NCBI GenBank assembly: GCA_037577475.1
Contig: JBAGJB010000234.1
Location: 694,501-758,500, forward strand
Source: Chaunax sp. Z400
Taxonomy: Eukaryota > Chordata > Actinopteri > Lophiiformes > Chaunacidae
Direction of reading: 5' to 3'
DNA: 64,000 nt
Positions 36,301-49,366 of the stretch are shown in pieces. The translations under genes and the position numbers were made by a program. Each line of letters starts with the position of its first letter. Within the stretch, counting starts at the first letter, position 1. The notes under the pieces are model-generated. The model was not told the DNA's origin and did not search any database. It was given only the letters and a program-made list of their open reading frames with translations.

Positions 36301-39300
36301 CGTTCCCGAGATACAAACATTCCAAAAATCACCAAAAATACATGTCATATCTCGGGAACCGTAAGTCGTAGGGACTCGGTTTACCTGCTGGCGTTCTTGG
36401 AGACCCCATAAAACCATTGAAAGAGCTTATCCCCGAGTCTCTACGACCTTCCGTTCAAAAGTTACCAACCCGGGTAGGGCCCCGATTGAGTTTTTATCCC
36501 CTTAAACTAACCTAACCCTAACCCTAACCCCTAACCCACACTTGTCCGCGAGTCTCTACGACCTTCCGTTCCCGAGATACAGACATTCAAAATACGCCCC
36601 TACTGGACATGTCATATCTCGGGAAAGGAAGGTCGCACAGACTCGGGACAAAGACTGGTGTTCTCAGAGACCACATAAACCCCTAGACGGACGTTGGTCC
36701 CGAGTCTCTACGACCTTCCGTTTCCGAGATACACACATTCACTATAGGCGAACCAAACCCCATTCACTTCAATGGGAAAATGAACTTGAGTATAACTCGG
36801 GAACGGAAGGTCGTAGAGACTCGGGACCCTGATCCGTCGGACATAATTCGTGGGCTCTGAACACGCCAGACTTCTCCCCGAGTCTCTACGACCTTCCGTT
36901 CCCGAGATACAAACATTCCAAAAATCACCAAAAATACATGTCATATCTCGGGAACCGTAAGTCGTAGGGACTCGGTTTACCTGCTGGCGTTCTTGGAGAC
37001 CCCATAAAACCATTGAAAGAGCTTATCCCCGAGTCTCTACGACCTTCCGTTCAAAAGTTACCAACCCGGGTAGGGCCCCGATTGAGTTTTTATCCCCTTA
37101 AACTAACCTAACCCTAACCCTAACCCCTAACCCACACTTGTCCGCGAGTCTCTACGACCTTCCGTTCCCGAGATACAGACATTCAAAATACGCCCCTACT
37201 GGACATGTCATATCTCGGGAAAGGAAGGTCGCACAGACTCGGGACAAAGACTGGTGTTCTCAGAGACCACATAAACCCCTAGATGGACGTTGGTCCCGAG
37301 TCTCTACGACCTTCCGTTTCCAAGATACACACATTCACTATAGGCGAACCAAACCCCATTCACTTCAATGGGAAAATGAACTTGAGTATAACTCGGGAAC
37401 GGAAGGTCGTAGAGACTCGGGACCCTGATCCGTCGGACATAATTCGTGGTCTCTGAACACGCCAGACTTCTCCCCGAGTCTCTACGACCTTCCGTTCCCG
37501 AGATACAAACATTCCAAAAATCACCAAAAATACATGTCATATCTCGGGAACCGTAAGTCGTAGGGACTCGGTTTACCTGCTGGCGTTCTTGGAGACCCCA
37601 TAAAACCATTGAAAGAGCTTATCCCCGAGTCTCTACGACCTTCCGTTCAAAAGTTACCAACCCGGGTAGGGCCCCGATTGAGTTTTTATCCCCTTAAACT
37701 AACCTAACCCTAACCCTAACCCCTAACCCACACTTGTCCGCGAGTCTCTACGACCTTCCGTTCCCGAGATACAGACATTCAAAATACGCCCCTACTGGAC
37801 ATGTCATATCTCGGGAAAGGAAGGTCGCACAGACTCGGGACAAAGACTGGTGTTCTCAGAGACCACATAAACCCCTAGACGGACGTTGGTCCCGAGTCTC
37901 TACGACCTTCCGTTTCCGAGATACACACATTCACTATAGGCGAACCAAACCCCATTCACTTCAATGGGAAAATGAACTTGAGTATAACTCGGGAACGGAA
38001 GGTCGTAGAGACTCGGGACCCTGATCCGTCGGACATAATTCGTGGTCTCTGAACACGCCAGACTTCTCCCCGAGTCTCTACGACCTTCCGTTCCCGAGAT
38101 ACAAACATTCCAAAAATCACCAAAAATACATGTCATATCTCGGGAAACGTAAGTCGTAGAGACTCGGTTTACCTGCTGGCGTTCTTGGAGACCCCATAAA
38201 ACCATTGAAAGAGCTTATCCCCGAGTCTCTACGACCTTCCGTTCCCGAGATACAGACATTCAAAATACGCCCCTACTGGACATGTCATATCTCGGGAAAG
38301 GAAGGTCGCACAGACTCGGGACAAAGACTGGTGTTCTCAGAGACCACATAAACCCCTAGACGGACGTTGGTCCCGAGTCTCTACGACCTTCCGTTTCCGA
38401 GATACACACATTCACTCTAGGCGAACCAAAGCCCATTCACTTCAATGGGAAAATGAACTTGAGTATAACTCGGGAACGGAAGGTCGTAGAGACTCGGGAC
38501 CCTGATCCGTCGGACATAATTCGTGGGCTCTGAACACGCCAGACTTCTCCCCGAGTCTCTACGACCTTCCGTTCCCGAGATACAAACATTCCAAAAATCA
38601 CCAAAAATACATGTCATATCTCGGGAACCGTAAGTCGTAGGGACTCGGTTTACCTGCTGGCGTTCTTGGAGACCCCATAAAACCATTGAAAGAGCTTATC
38701 CCCGAGTCTCTACGACCTTCCGTTCAAAAGTTACCAACCCGGGTAGGGCCCCGATTGAGTTTTTATCCCCTTAAACTAACCTAACCCTAACCCTAACCCC
38801 TAACCCACACTTGTCCGCGAGTCTCTACGACCTTCCGTTCCCGAGATACAGACATTCAAAATACGCCCCTACTGGACATGTCATATCTCGGGAAAGGAAG
38901 GTCGCACAGACTCGGGACAAAGACTGGTGTTCTCAGAGACCACATAAACCCCTAGATGGACGTTGGTCCCGAGTCTCTACGACCTTCCGTTTCCAAGATA
39001 CACACATTCACTATAGGCGAACCAAACCCCATTCACTTCAATGGGAAAATGAACTTGAGTATAACTCGGGAACGGAAGGTCGTAGAGACTCGGGACCCTG
39101 ATCCGTCGGACATAATTCGTGGTCTCTGAACACGCCAGACTTCTCCCCGAGTCTCTACGACCTTCCGTTCCCGAGATACAAACATTCCAAAAATCACCAA
39201 AAATACATGTCATATCTCGGGAAACGTACGTCGTAGGGACTCGGTTTACCTGCTGGCGTTCTTGGAGACCCCATAAAACCATTGAAAGAGCTTATCCCCG

Positions 39301-41239
39301 AGTCTCTACGACCTTCCGTTCAAAAGTTACCAACCCGGGTAGGGCCCCGATTGAGTTTTTATCCCCTTAACCTAACCTAACCCTAACCCTAACCCCTAAC
39401 CCACACTTGTCCGCGAGTCTCTACGACCTTCCGTTCCCGAGATACAGACATTCAAAATACGCCCCTACTGGACATGTCATATCTCGGGAAAGGAAGGTCG
39501 CACAGACTCGGGACAAAGACTGGTGTTCTCAGAGACCACATAAACCCCTAGACGGACGTTGGTCCCGAGTCTCTACGACCTTCCGTTTCCGAGATACACA
39601 CATTCACTCTAGGCGAACCAAAGCCCATTCACTTCAATGGGAAAATAAACTTGAGTATAACTCGGGAACGGAAGGTCGTAGAGACTCTGGACCCTGACCC
39701 GTCGGACATAATTCGTGGTCTCTGAACACGCCAGACTTCTCCCCGAGTCTCTACGACCTTCCGTTCCCGAGATACAGACATTCAAAATACGCCCCTACTG
39801 GACATGTCATATCTCGGGAAAGGAAGGTCGCACAGACTCGGGACAAAGACTGGTGTTCTCAGAGACCACATAAACCCCTAGACGGACGTTGGTCCCGAGT
39901 CTCTACGACCTTCCGTTCCCGAGATACAAACATTCCAAAAATCACCAAAAATACATGTCATATCTCGGGAACCGTAAGTCGTAGGGACTCGGTTTACCTG
40001 CTGGCGTTCTTGGAGACCCCATAAAACCATTGAAAGAGCTTATCCCCGAGTCTCTACGACCTTCCGTTCAAAAGTTACCAACCCGGGTAGGGCCCCGATT
40101 GAGTTTTTATCCCCTTAACCTAACCCTAACCCTAACCCTAACCCCTAACCCACACTTGTCCGCGAGTCTCTACGACCTTCCGTTCCCGAGATACAGACAT
40201 TCAAAATACGCCCCTACTGGACATGTCATATCTCGGGAAAGGAAGGTCGCACAGACTCGGGACAAAGACTGGTGTTCTCAGAGACCACATAAACCCCTAG
40301 ACGGACGTTGGTCCCGAGTCTCTACGACCTTCCGTTTCCGAGATACACACATTCACTATAGGCGAACCAAACCCCATTCACTTCAATGGGAAAATGAACT
40401 TGAGTATAACTCGGGAACGGAAGGTCGTAGAGACTCGGGACCCTGATCCGTCGGACATAATTCGTGGTCTCTGAACACGCCAGACTTCTCCCCGAGTCTC
40501 TACGACCTTCCGTTCCCGAGATACAAACATTCCAAAAATCACCAAAAATACATGTCATATCTCGGGAAACGTAAGTCGTAGAGACTCGGTTTACCTGCTG
40601 GCGTTCTTGGAGACCCCATAAAACCATTGAAAGAGCTTATCCCCGAGTCTCTACGACCTTCCGTTCCCGAGATACAGACATTCAAAATACGCCCCTACTG
40701 GACATGTCATATCTCGGGAAAGGAAGGTCGCACAGACTCGGGACAAAGACTGGTGTTCTCAGAGACCACATAAACCCCTAGACGGACGTTGGTCCCGAGT
40801 CTCTACGACCTTCCGTTTCCGAGATACACACATTCACTCTAGGCGAACCAAAGCCCATTCACTTCAATGGGAAAATGAACTTGAGTATAACTCGGGAACG
40901 GAAGGTCGTAGAGACTCGGGACCCTGATCCGTCGGACATAATTCGTGGGCTCTGAACACGCCAGACTTCTCCCCGAGTCTCTACGACCTTCCGTTCCCGA
41001 GATACAAACATTCCAAAAATCACCAAAAATACATGTCATATCTCGGGAACCGTAAGTCGTAGGGACTCGGTTTACCTGCTGGCGTTCTTGGAGACCCCAT
41101 AAAACCATTGAAAGAGCTTATCCCCGAGTCTCTACGACCTTCCGTTCAAAAGTTACCAACCCGGGTAGGGCCCCGATTGAGTTTTTATCCCCTTAAACTA
41201 ACCTAACCCTAACCCTAACCCCTAACCCACACTTGTCCG
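33354..41239. repeat. Mostly A-B-C-D cassettes of 596 bp, first part
   Basis: Order: A B C D at 33,354 and 33,950; 34,546-35,952 A B A B C A B C D (1407 bp); A B C D at 35,953, 36,549 and 37,145; 37,741-38,817 A B C A B C D (1077 bp); 38,818-39,413 A B C D; 39,414-40,162 A B A C D (749 bp); 40,163-41,239 A B C A B C D. Positions 34,546-35,952 copy 31,947-33,353 at an offset of 2599. Most D tracts here begin with an AACTAA variant unit. B copies carry AAAATGAAC and often GTGGGCTCTG, marks absent from the left block. Confidence 0.9.
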
Positions 41240-44200
41240 CGAGTCTCTACGACCTTCCGTTCCCGAGATACAGACATTCAAAATACGCCCCTACTGGACA
41301 TGTCATATCTCGGGAAAGGAAGGTCGCACAGACTCGGGACAAAGACTGGTGTTCTCAGAGACCACATAAACCCCTAGATGGACGTTGGTCCCGAGTCTCT
41401 ACGACCTTCCGTTTCCAAGATACACACATTCACTATAGGCGAACCAAACCCCATTCACTTCAATGGGAAAATGAACTTGAGTATAACTCGGGAACGGAAG
41501 GTCGTAGAGACTCGGGACCCTGATCCGTCGGACATAATTCGTGGTCTCTGAACACGCCAGACTTCTCCCCGAGTCTCTACGACCTTCCGTTCCCGAGATA
41601 CAAACATTCCAAAAATCACCAAAAATACATGTCATATCTCGGGAAACGTACGTCGTAGGGACTCGGTTTACCTGCTGGCGTTCTTGGAGACCCCATAAAA
41701 CCATTGAAAGAGCTTATCCCCGAGTCTCTACGACCTTCCGTTCAAAAGTTACCAACCCGGGTAGGGCCCCGATTGAGTTTTTATCCCCTTAACCTAACCT
41801 AACCCTAACCCTAACCCCTAACCCACACTTGTCCGCGAGTCTCTACGACCTTCCGTTCCCGAGATACAGACATTCAAAATACGCCCCTACTGGACATGTC
41901 ATATCTCGGGAAAGGAAGGTCGCACAGACTCGGGACAAAGACTGGTGTTCTCAGAGACCACATAAACCCCTAGACGGACGTTGGTCCCGAGTCTCTACGA
42001 CCTTCCGTTTCCGAGATACACACATTCACTCTAGGCGAACCAAAGCCCATTCACTTCAATGGGAAAATAAACTTGAGTATAACTCGGGAACGGAAGGTCG
42101 TAGAGACTCTGGACCCTGACCCGTCGGACATAATTCGTGGTCTCTGAACACGCCAGACTTCTCCCCGAGTCTCTACGACCTTCCGTTCCCGAGATACAGA
42201 CATTCAAAATACGCCCCTACTGGACATGTCATATCTCGGGAAAGGAAGGTCGCACAGACTCGGGACAAAGACTGGTGTTCTCAGAGACCACATAAACCCC
42301 TAGACGGACGTTGGTCCCGAGTCTCTACGACCTTCCGTTCCCGAGATACAAACATTCCAAAAATCACCAAAAATACATGTCATATCTCGGGAACCGTAAG
42401 TCGTAGGGACTCGGTTTACCTGCTGGCGTTCTTGGAGACCCCATAAAACCATTGAAAGAGCTTATCCCCGAGTCTCTACGACCTTCCGTTCAAAAGTTAC
42501 CAACCCGGGTAGGGCCCCGATTGAGTTTTTATCCCCTTAACCTAACCCTAACCCTAACCCTAACCCCTAACCCACACTTGTCCGCGAGTCTCTACGACCT
42601 TCCGTTCCCGAGATACAGACATTCAAAATACGCCCCTACTGGACATGTCATATCTCGGGAAAGGAAGGTCGCACAGACTCGGGACAAAGACTGGTGTTCT
42701 CAGAGACCACATAAACCCCTAGAAGGACGTTGGTCCCGAGTCTCTACGACCTTCCGTTTCAGAGATACACACATTCACTATAGGCGAACCAAAGCCCATT
42801 CACTTCAATGGGAAAATGAACTTGAGTATAACTCGGGAACGGAAGGTCGTAGAGACTCGGGACCCTGATCCGTCGGACATAATTCGTGGTCTCTGAACAC
42901 GCCAGACTTCTCCCCGAGTCTCTACGACCTTCCGTTCCCGAGATACAAACATTCCAAAAATCACCAAAAATACATGTCATATCTCGGGAACCGTAAGTCG
43001 TAGGGACTCGGTTTACCTGCTGGCGTTCTTGGAGACCCCATAAAACCATTGAAAGAGCTTATCCCCGAGTCTCTACGACCTTCCGTTCAAAAGTTACCAA
43101 CCCGGGTAGGGCCCCGATTGAGTTTTTATCCCCTTAAACTAACCTAACCCTAACCCTAACCCCTAACCCACACTTGTCCGCGAGTCTCTACGACCTTCCG
43201 TTCCCGAGATACAGACATTCAAAATACGCCCCTATTGGACATGTCATATCTCGGGAAAGGAAGGTCGCACAGACTCGGGACAAAGACTGGTGTTCTCAGA
43301 GACCACATAAACCCCTAGACGGACGTTGGTCCCGAGTCTCTACGACCTTCCGTTTCCGAGATACACACATTCACTATAGGCGAACCAAACCCCATTCACT
43401 TCAATGGGAAAATGAACTTGAGTATAACTCGGGAACGGAAGGTCGTAGAGACTCGGGACCCTGATCCGTCGGACATAATTCGTGGTCTCTGAACACGCCA
43501 GACTTCTCCCCGAGTCTCTACGACCTTCCGTTCCCGAGATACAAACATTCCAAAAATCACCAAAAATACATGTCATATCTCGGGAACCGTAAGTCGTAGG
43601 GACTCGGTTTACCTGCTGGCGTTCTTGGAGACCCCATAAAACCATTGAAAGAGCTTATCCCCGAGTCTCTACGACCTTCCGTTCAAAAGTTACCAACCCG
43701 GGTAGGGCCCCGATTGAGTTTTTATCCCCTTAACCTAACCCTAACCCTAACCCAAACCCCTAACCCACACTTGTCCGCGAGTCTCTACGACCTTCCGTTC
43801 CCGAGATACAGACATTCAAAATACGCCCCTACTGGACATGTCATATCTCGGGAAAGGAAGGTCGCACAGACTCGGGACAAAGACTGGTGTTCTCAGAGAC
43901 CACATAAACCCCTAGACGGACGTTGGTCCCGAGTCTCTACGACCTTCCGTTTCCGAGATACACACATTTACTATAGGCGAACCAAAGCCCATTCACTTCA
44001 ATGGGAAAATAAACTTGAGTATAACTCGGGAACGGAAGGTCGTAGAGACTCGGGACCCTGATCCGTCGGACATAATTCGTGGTCTCTGAACACGCCAGAC
44101 TTCTCCCCGAGTCTCTACGACCTTCCGTTCCCGAGATACAGACATTCAAAATACGCCCCTACTGGACATGTCATATCTCGGGAAAGGAAGGTCGCACAGA

Positions 44201-47200
44201 CTCGGGACAAAGACTGGTGTTCTCAGAGACCACATAAACCCCTAGACGGACGTTGGTCCCGAGTCTCTACGACCTTCCGTTCCCGAGATACAAACATTCC
44301 AAAAATCACCAAAAATACATGTCATATCTCGGGAACCGTAAGTCGTAGGGACTCGGTTTACCTGCTGGCATTCTTGGAGACCCCATAAAACCATTGAAAG
44401 AGCTTATCCCCGAGTCTCTACGACCTTCCGTTCAAAAGTTACCAACCCGGGTAGGGCCCCGATTGAGTTTTTATCCCCTTAACCTAACCCTAACCCTAAC
44501 CCTAACCCCTAACCCACACTTGTCCGCGAGTCTCTACGACCTTCCGTTCCCGAGATACAGACATTCAAAATACGCCCCTACTGGACATGTCATATCTCGG
44601 GAAAGGAAGGTCGCACAGACTCGGGACAAAGACTGGTGTTCTCAGAGACCACATAAACCCCTAGAAGGACGTTGGTCCCGAGTCTCTACGACCTTCCGTT
44701 TCAGAGATACACACATTCACTATAGGCGAACCAAAGCCCATTCACTTCAATGGGAAAATGAACTTGAGTATAACTCGGGAACGGAAGGTCGTAGAGACTC
44801 GGGACCCTGATCCGTCGGACATAATTCGTGGTCTCTGAACACGCCAGACTTCTCCCCGAGTCTCTACGACCTTCCGTTCCCGAGATACAAACATTCCAAA
44901 AATCACCAAAAATACATGTCATATCTCGGGAACCGTAAGTCGTAGGGCCTCGGTTTACCTGCTGGCGTTCTTGGAGACCCCATAAAACCATTGAAAGAGC
45001 TTATCCCCGAGTCTCTACGACCTTCCGTTCAAAAGTTACCAACCCGGTTAGGGCCCCGATTGAGTTTTTATCCCCTTAAACTAACCTAACCCTAACCCTA
45101 ACCCCTAACCCACACTTGTCCGCGAGTCTCTACGACCTTCCGTTCCCGAGATACAGACATTCAAAATACGCCCCTATTGGACATGTCATATCTCGGGAAA
45201 GGAAGGTCGCACAGACTCGGGACAAAGACTGGTGTTCTCAGAGACCACATAAACCCCTAGACGGACGTTGGTCCCGAGTCTCTACGACCTTCCGTTTCCG
45301 AGATACACACATTCACTATAGGCGAACCAAACCCCATTCACTTCAATGGGAAAATGAACTTGAGTATAACTCGGGAACGGAAGGTCGTAGAGACTCGGGA
45401 CCCTGATCCGTCGGACATAATTCGTGGTCTCTGAACACGCCAGACTTCTCCCCGAGTCTCTACGACCTTCCGTTCCCGAGATACAAACATTCCAAAAATC
45501 ACCAAAAATACATGTCATATCTCGGGAACCGTAAGTCGTAGGGACTCGGTTTACCTGCTGGCGTTCTTGGAGACCCCATAAAACCATTGAAAGAGCTTAT
45601 CCCCGAGTCTCTACGACCTTCCGTTCAAAAGTTACCAACCCGGGTAGGGCCCCGAATGAGTTTTTATCCCCTTAACCTAACCCTAACCCTAACCCTAACC
45701 CCTAACCCACACTTGTCCGCGAGTCTCTACGACCTTCCGTTCCCGAGATACAGACATTCAAAATACGCCCCTACTGGACATGTCATATCTCGGGAAAGGA
45801 AGGTCGCACAGACTCGGGACAAAGACTGGTGTTCTCAGAGACCACATAAACCCCTAGAATGACGTTGGTCCCGAGTCTCTACGACCTTCCGTTTCAGAGA
45901 TACACACATTCACTATAGGCGAACCAAAGCCCATTCACTTCAATGGGAAAATGAACTTGAGTATAACTCGGGAACGGAAGGTCGTAGAGACTCGGGACCC
46001 TGATCCGTCGGACATAATTCGTGGTCTCTGAACACGCCAGACTTCTCCCCGAGTCTCTACGACCTTCCGTTCCCGAGATACAAACATTCCAAAAATCACC
46101 AAAAATACATGTCATATCTCGGGAAACGTAAGTCGTAGGGACTCGGTTTACCTGCTGGCGTTCTTGGAGACCCCATAAAACCATTGAAAGAGCTTATCCC
46201 CGAGTCTCTACGACCTTCCGTTCAAAAGTTACCAACCCGGGTAGGGCCCCGATTGAGTTTTTATCCCCTTAACCTAACCTAACCCTAACCCTAACCCCTA
46301 ACCCACACTTGTCCGCGAGTCTCTACGACCTTCCGTTCCCGAGATACAGACATTCAAAATACGCCCCTACTGGACATGTCATATCTCGGGAAAGGAAGGT
46401 CGCACAGACTCGGGACAAAGACTGGTGTTCTCAGAGACCACATAAACCCCTAGACGGACGTTGGTCCCGAGTCTCTACGACCTTCCGTTTCCGAGATACA
46501 CACATTTACTATAGGCGAACCAAAGCCCATTCACTTCAATGGGAAAATAAACTTGAGTATAACTCGGGAACGGAAGGTCGTAGAGACTCGGGACCCTGAT
46601 CCGTCGGACATAATTCGTGGTCTCTGAACACGCCAGACTTCTCCCCGAGTCTCTACGACCTTCCGTTCCCGAGATACAGACATTCAAAATACGCCCCTAC
46701 TGGACATGTCATATCTCGGGAAAGGAAGGTCGCACAGACTCGGGACAAAGACTGGTGTTCTCAGAGACCACATAAACCCCTAGACGGACGTTGGTCCCGA
46801 GTCTCTACGACCTTCCGTTCCCGAGATACAAACATTCCAAAAATCACCAAAAATACATGTCATATCTCGGGAACCGTAAGTCGTAGGGACTCGGTTTACC
46901 TGCTGGCATTCTTGGAGACCCCATAAAACCATTGAAAGAGCTTATCCCCGAGTCTCTACGACCTTCCGTTCAAAAGTTACCAACCCGGGTAGGGCCCCGA
47001 TTGAGTTTTTATCCCCTTAACCTAACCCTAACCCTAACCCTAACCCCTAACCCACACTTGTCCGCGAGTCTCTACGACCTTCCGTTCCCGAGATACAGAC
47101 ATTCAAAATACGCCCCTACTGGACATGTCATATCTCGGGAAAGGAAGGTCGCACAGACTCGGGACAAAGACTGGTGTTCTCAGAGACCACATAAACCCCT

Positions 47201-49366
47201 AGAAGGACGTTGGTCCTGAGTCTCTACGACCTTCCGTTTCAGAGATACACACATTCACTATAGGCGAACCAAACCCCATTCACTTCAATGGGAAGATTAA
47301 CTTGAGTATAACTCGGGAACGGAAGGTCGTAGAGACTCGGGACCCTGATCCGTCGGACATAATTCGTGGTCTCTGAACACGCCAGACTTCTCCCCGAGTC
47401 TCTACGACCTTCCGTTCCCGAGATACAGACATTCAAAATACGCCCCTACTGGACATGTCATATCTCGGGAAAGGAAGGTCGCACAGACTCGGGACAAAGA
47501 CTGGTGTTCTCAGAGACCACATAAACCCCTAGACGGACGTTGGTCCCGAGTCTCTACGACCTTCCGTTCCCGAGATACAAACATTCCAAAAATCACCAAA
47601 AATACATGTCATATCTCGGGAACCGTAAGTCGTAGGGACTCGGTTTACCTGCTGGCGTTCTTGGAGACCCCATAAAACCATTGAAAGAGCTTATCCCCGA
47701 GTCTCTACGACCTTCCGTTCAAAAGTTACCAACCCGGGTAGGGCCCCGATTGAGTTTTTATCCCCTTAACCTAACCCTAACCCTAACCCCTAACCCACAC
47801 TTGTCCGCGAGTCTCTACGACCTTCCGTTCCCGAGATACAGACATTCAAAATACGCCCCTACTGGACATGTCATATCTCGGGAAAGGAAGGTCGCACAGA
47901 CTCGGGACAAAGACTGGTGTTCTCAGAGACCACATAAACCCCTCGACGGACGTTGGTCCCGAGTCTCTACGACCTTCCGTTTCCGAGATACACACATTCA
48001 CTATAGGCGAACCAAAGCCCATTCACTTCAATGGGAAAATAAACTTGAGTATAACTCGGGAACGGAAGGTCGTAGAGACTCGGGACCCTGATCCGTCGGA
48101 CATAATTCGTGGTCTCTGAACACGCCAGACTTCTCCCCGAGTCTCTACGACCTTCCGTTCCCGAGATACAGACATTCAAAATACGCCCCTACTGGACATG
48201 TCATATCTCGGGAAAGGAAGGTCGCACAGACTCGGGACAAAGACTGGTGTTCTCAGAGACCACATAAACCCCTAGACGGACGTTGGTCCCGAGTCTCTAC
48301 GACCTTCCGTTTCCGAGATACACACATTCACTACAGGCGAACCAAAGCCCATTCACTTCAATGGGACAATAAACTTGAGTATAACTCGGGAACGGAAGGT
48401 CGTAGAGACTCGGGACCCTGATCCGTCGGACATAATTCGTGGTCTCTGAACACGTCAGACTTCTCCCCGAGTCTCTACGACCTTCCGTTCCCGAGATACA
48501 GACATTCAAAATACGCCCCTACTGGACATGTCATATATCGGGAAAGGAAGGTCGCACAGACTCGGGACAAAGACTGGCGTTCTCAGAGACCACATAAACC
48601 CCTAAACGGACGTTGGTCCCGAGTCTCTACGACCTTCCGTTTCCGAGATACACACATTCACTATAGGCGAACCAAAGCCCATTCACTTCAATGGGAAAAT
48701 AAACTTGAGTATAACTCGGGAACGGAAGGTCGTAGAGACTCGGGACCCTGATCCGTCGGACATAATTCGTGGTCTCTGAACACGCCAGACTTCTCCCCGA
48801 GTCTCTACGACCTTCCGTTCCCGAGATACAAACATTCCAAAAATCACCAAAAATACATGTCATATCTCGGGAACCGTAAGTCGTAGAGACTCGGTTTACC
48901 TGCTGGCGTTCTTGGAGACCCCATAAAACCATTGAAAGAGCTTATCCCCGAGTCTCTACGACCTTCCGTTCCCGAGATAGAGACATTCAAAATACGCCCC
49001 TACTGGACATGTCATATCTCGGGAAAGGAAGGTCGCACAGACTCGGGACAAAGACTGGTGTTCTCAGAGACCACATAAACCCCTAGACGGACGTTGGTCC
49101 CGAGTCTCTACGACCTTCCGTTCCCGAGATACAAACATTCCAAAAATCACCAAAAATACATGTCATATCTCGGGAACCGTAAGTCGTAGGGACTCGGTTT
49201 ACCTGCTGGCGTTCTTGGAGACCCCATAAAACCATTGAAAGAGCTTATCCCCGAGTTTCTACGACCTTCCGTTCAAAAGTTACCAACCCGGGTAGGGCCC
49301 CGATTGAGTTTTTATCCCCTTAAACTAACCTAACCCTAACCCTAACCCCTAACCCACACTTGTCCG
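41240..49366. repeat. A-B-C-D and A-B-A-C-D cassettes, second part
   Basis: Order: 41,240-41,835 A B C D; 41,836-42,584 A B A C D; 42,585 and 43,181 A B C D; 43,778-44,526 A B A C D; 44,527, 45,123 and 45,720 A B C D; 46,316-47,064 and 47,065-47,807 A B A C D; 47,808-49,366 A B A B A B C A C D (1559 bp). The group starting 37,741 recurs at 40,163 (2422 bp); 42,585 recurs at 44,527 (1942 bp); 43,778 recurs at 46,316 (2538 bp). The D at 43,662 has a CCCAAA unit. Confidence 0.88.
47698..47807 (+). repeat. Shortest D module (110 bp)
   Basis: The tract has one CCCTAA unit fewer than the 116-bp subtype (CCTAACCCTAACCCTAACCC then CTAACCC). The six-base loss is the size of one telomeric unit. Together with the 110-121 bp range of D, this shows that length change in D is concentrated in the telomeric tract while the other modules stay nearly constant in length. 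Confidence 0.85.
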
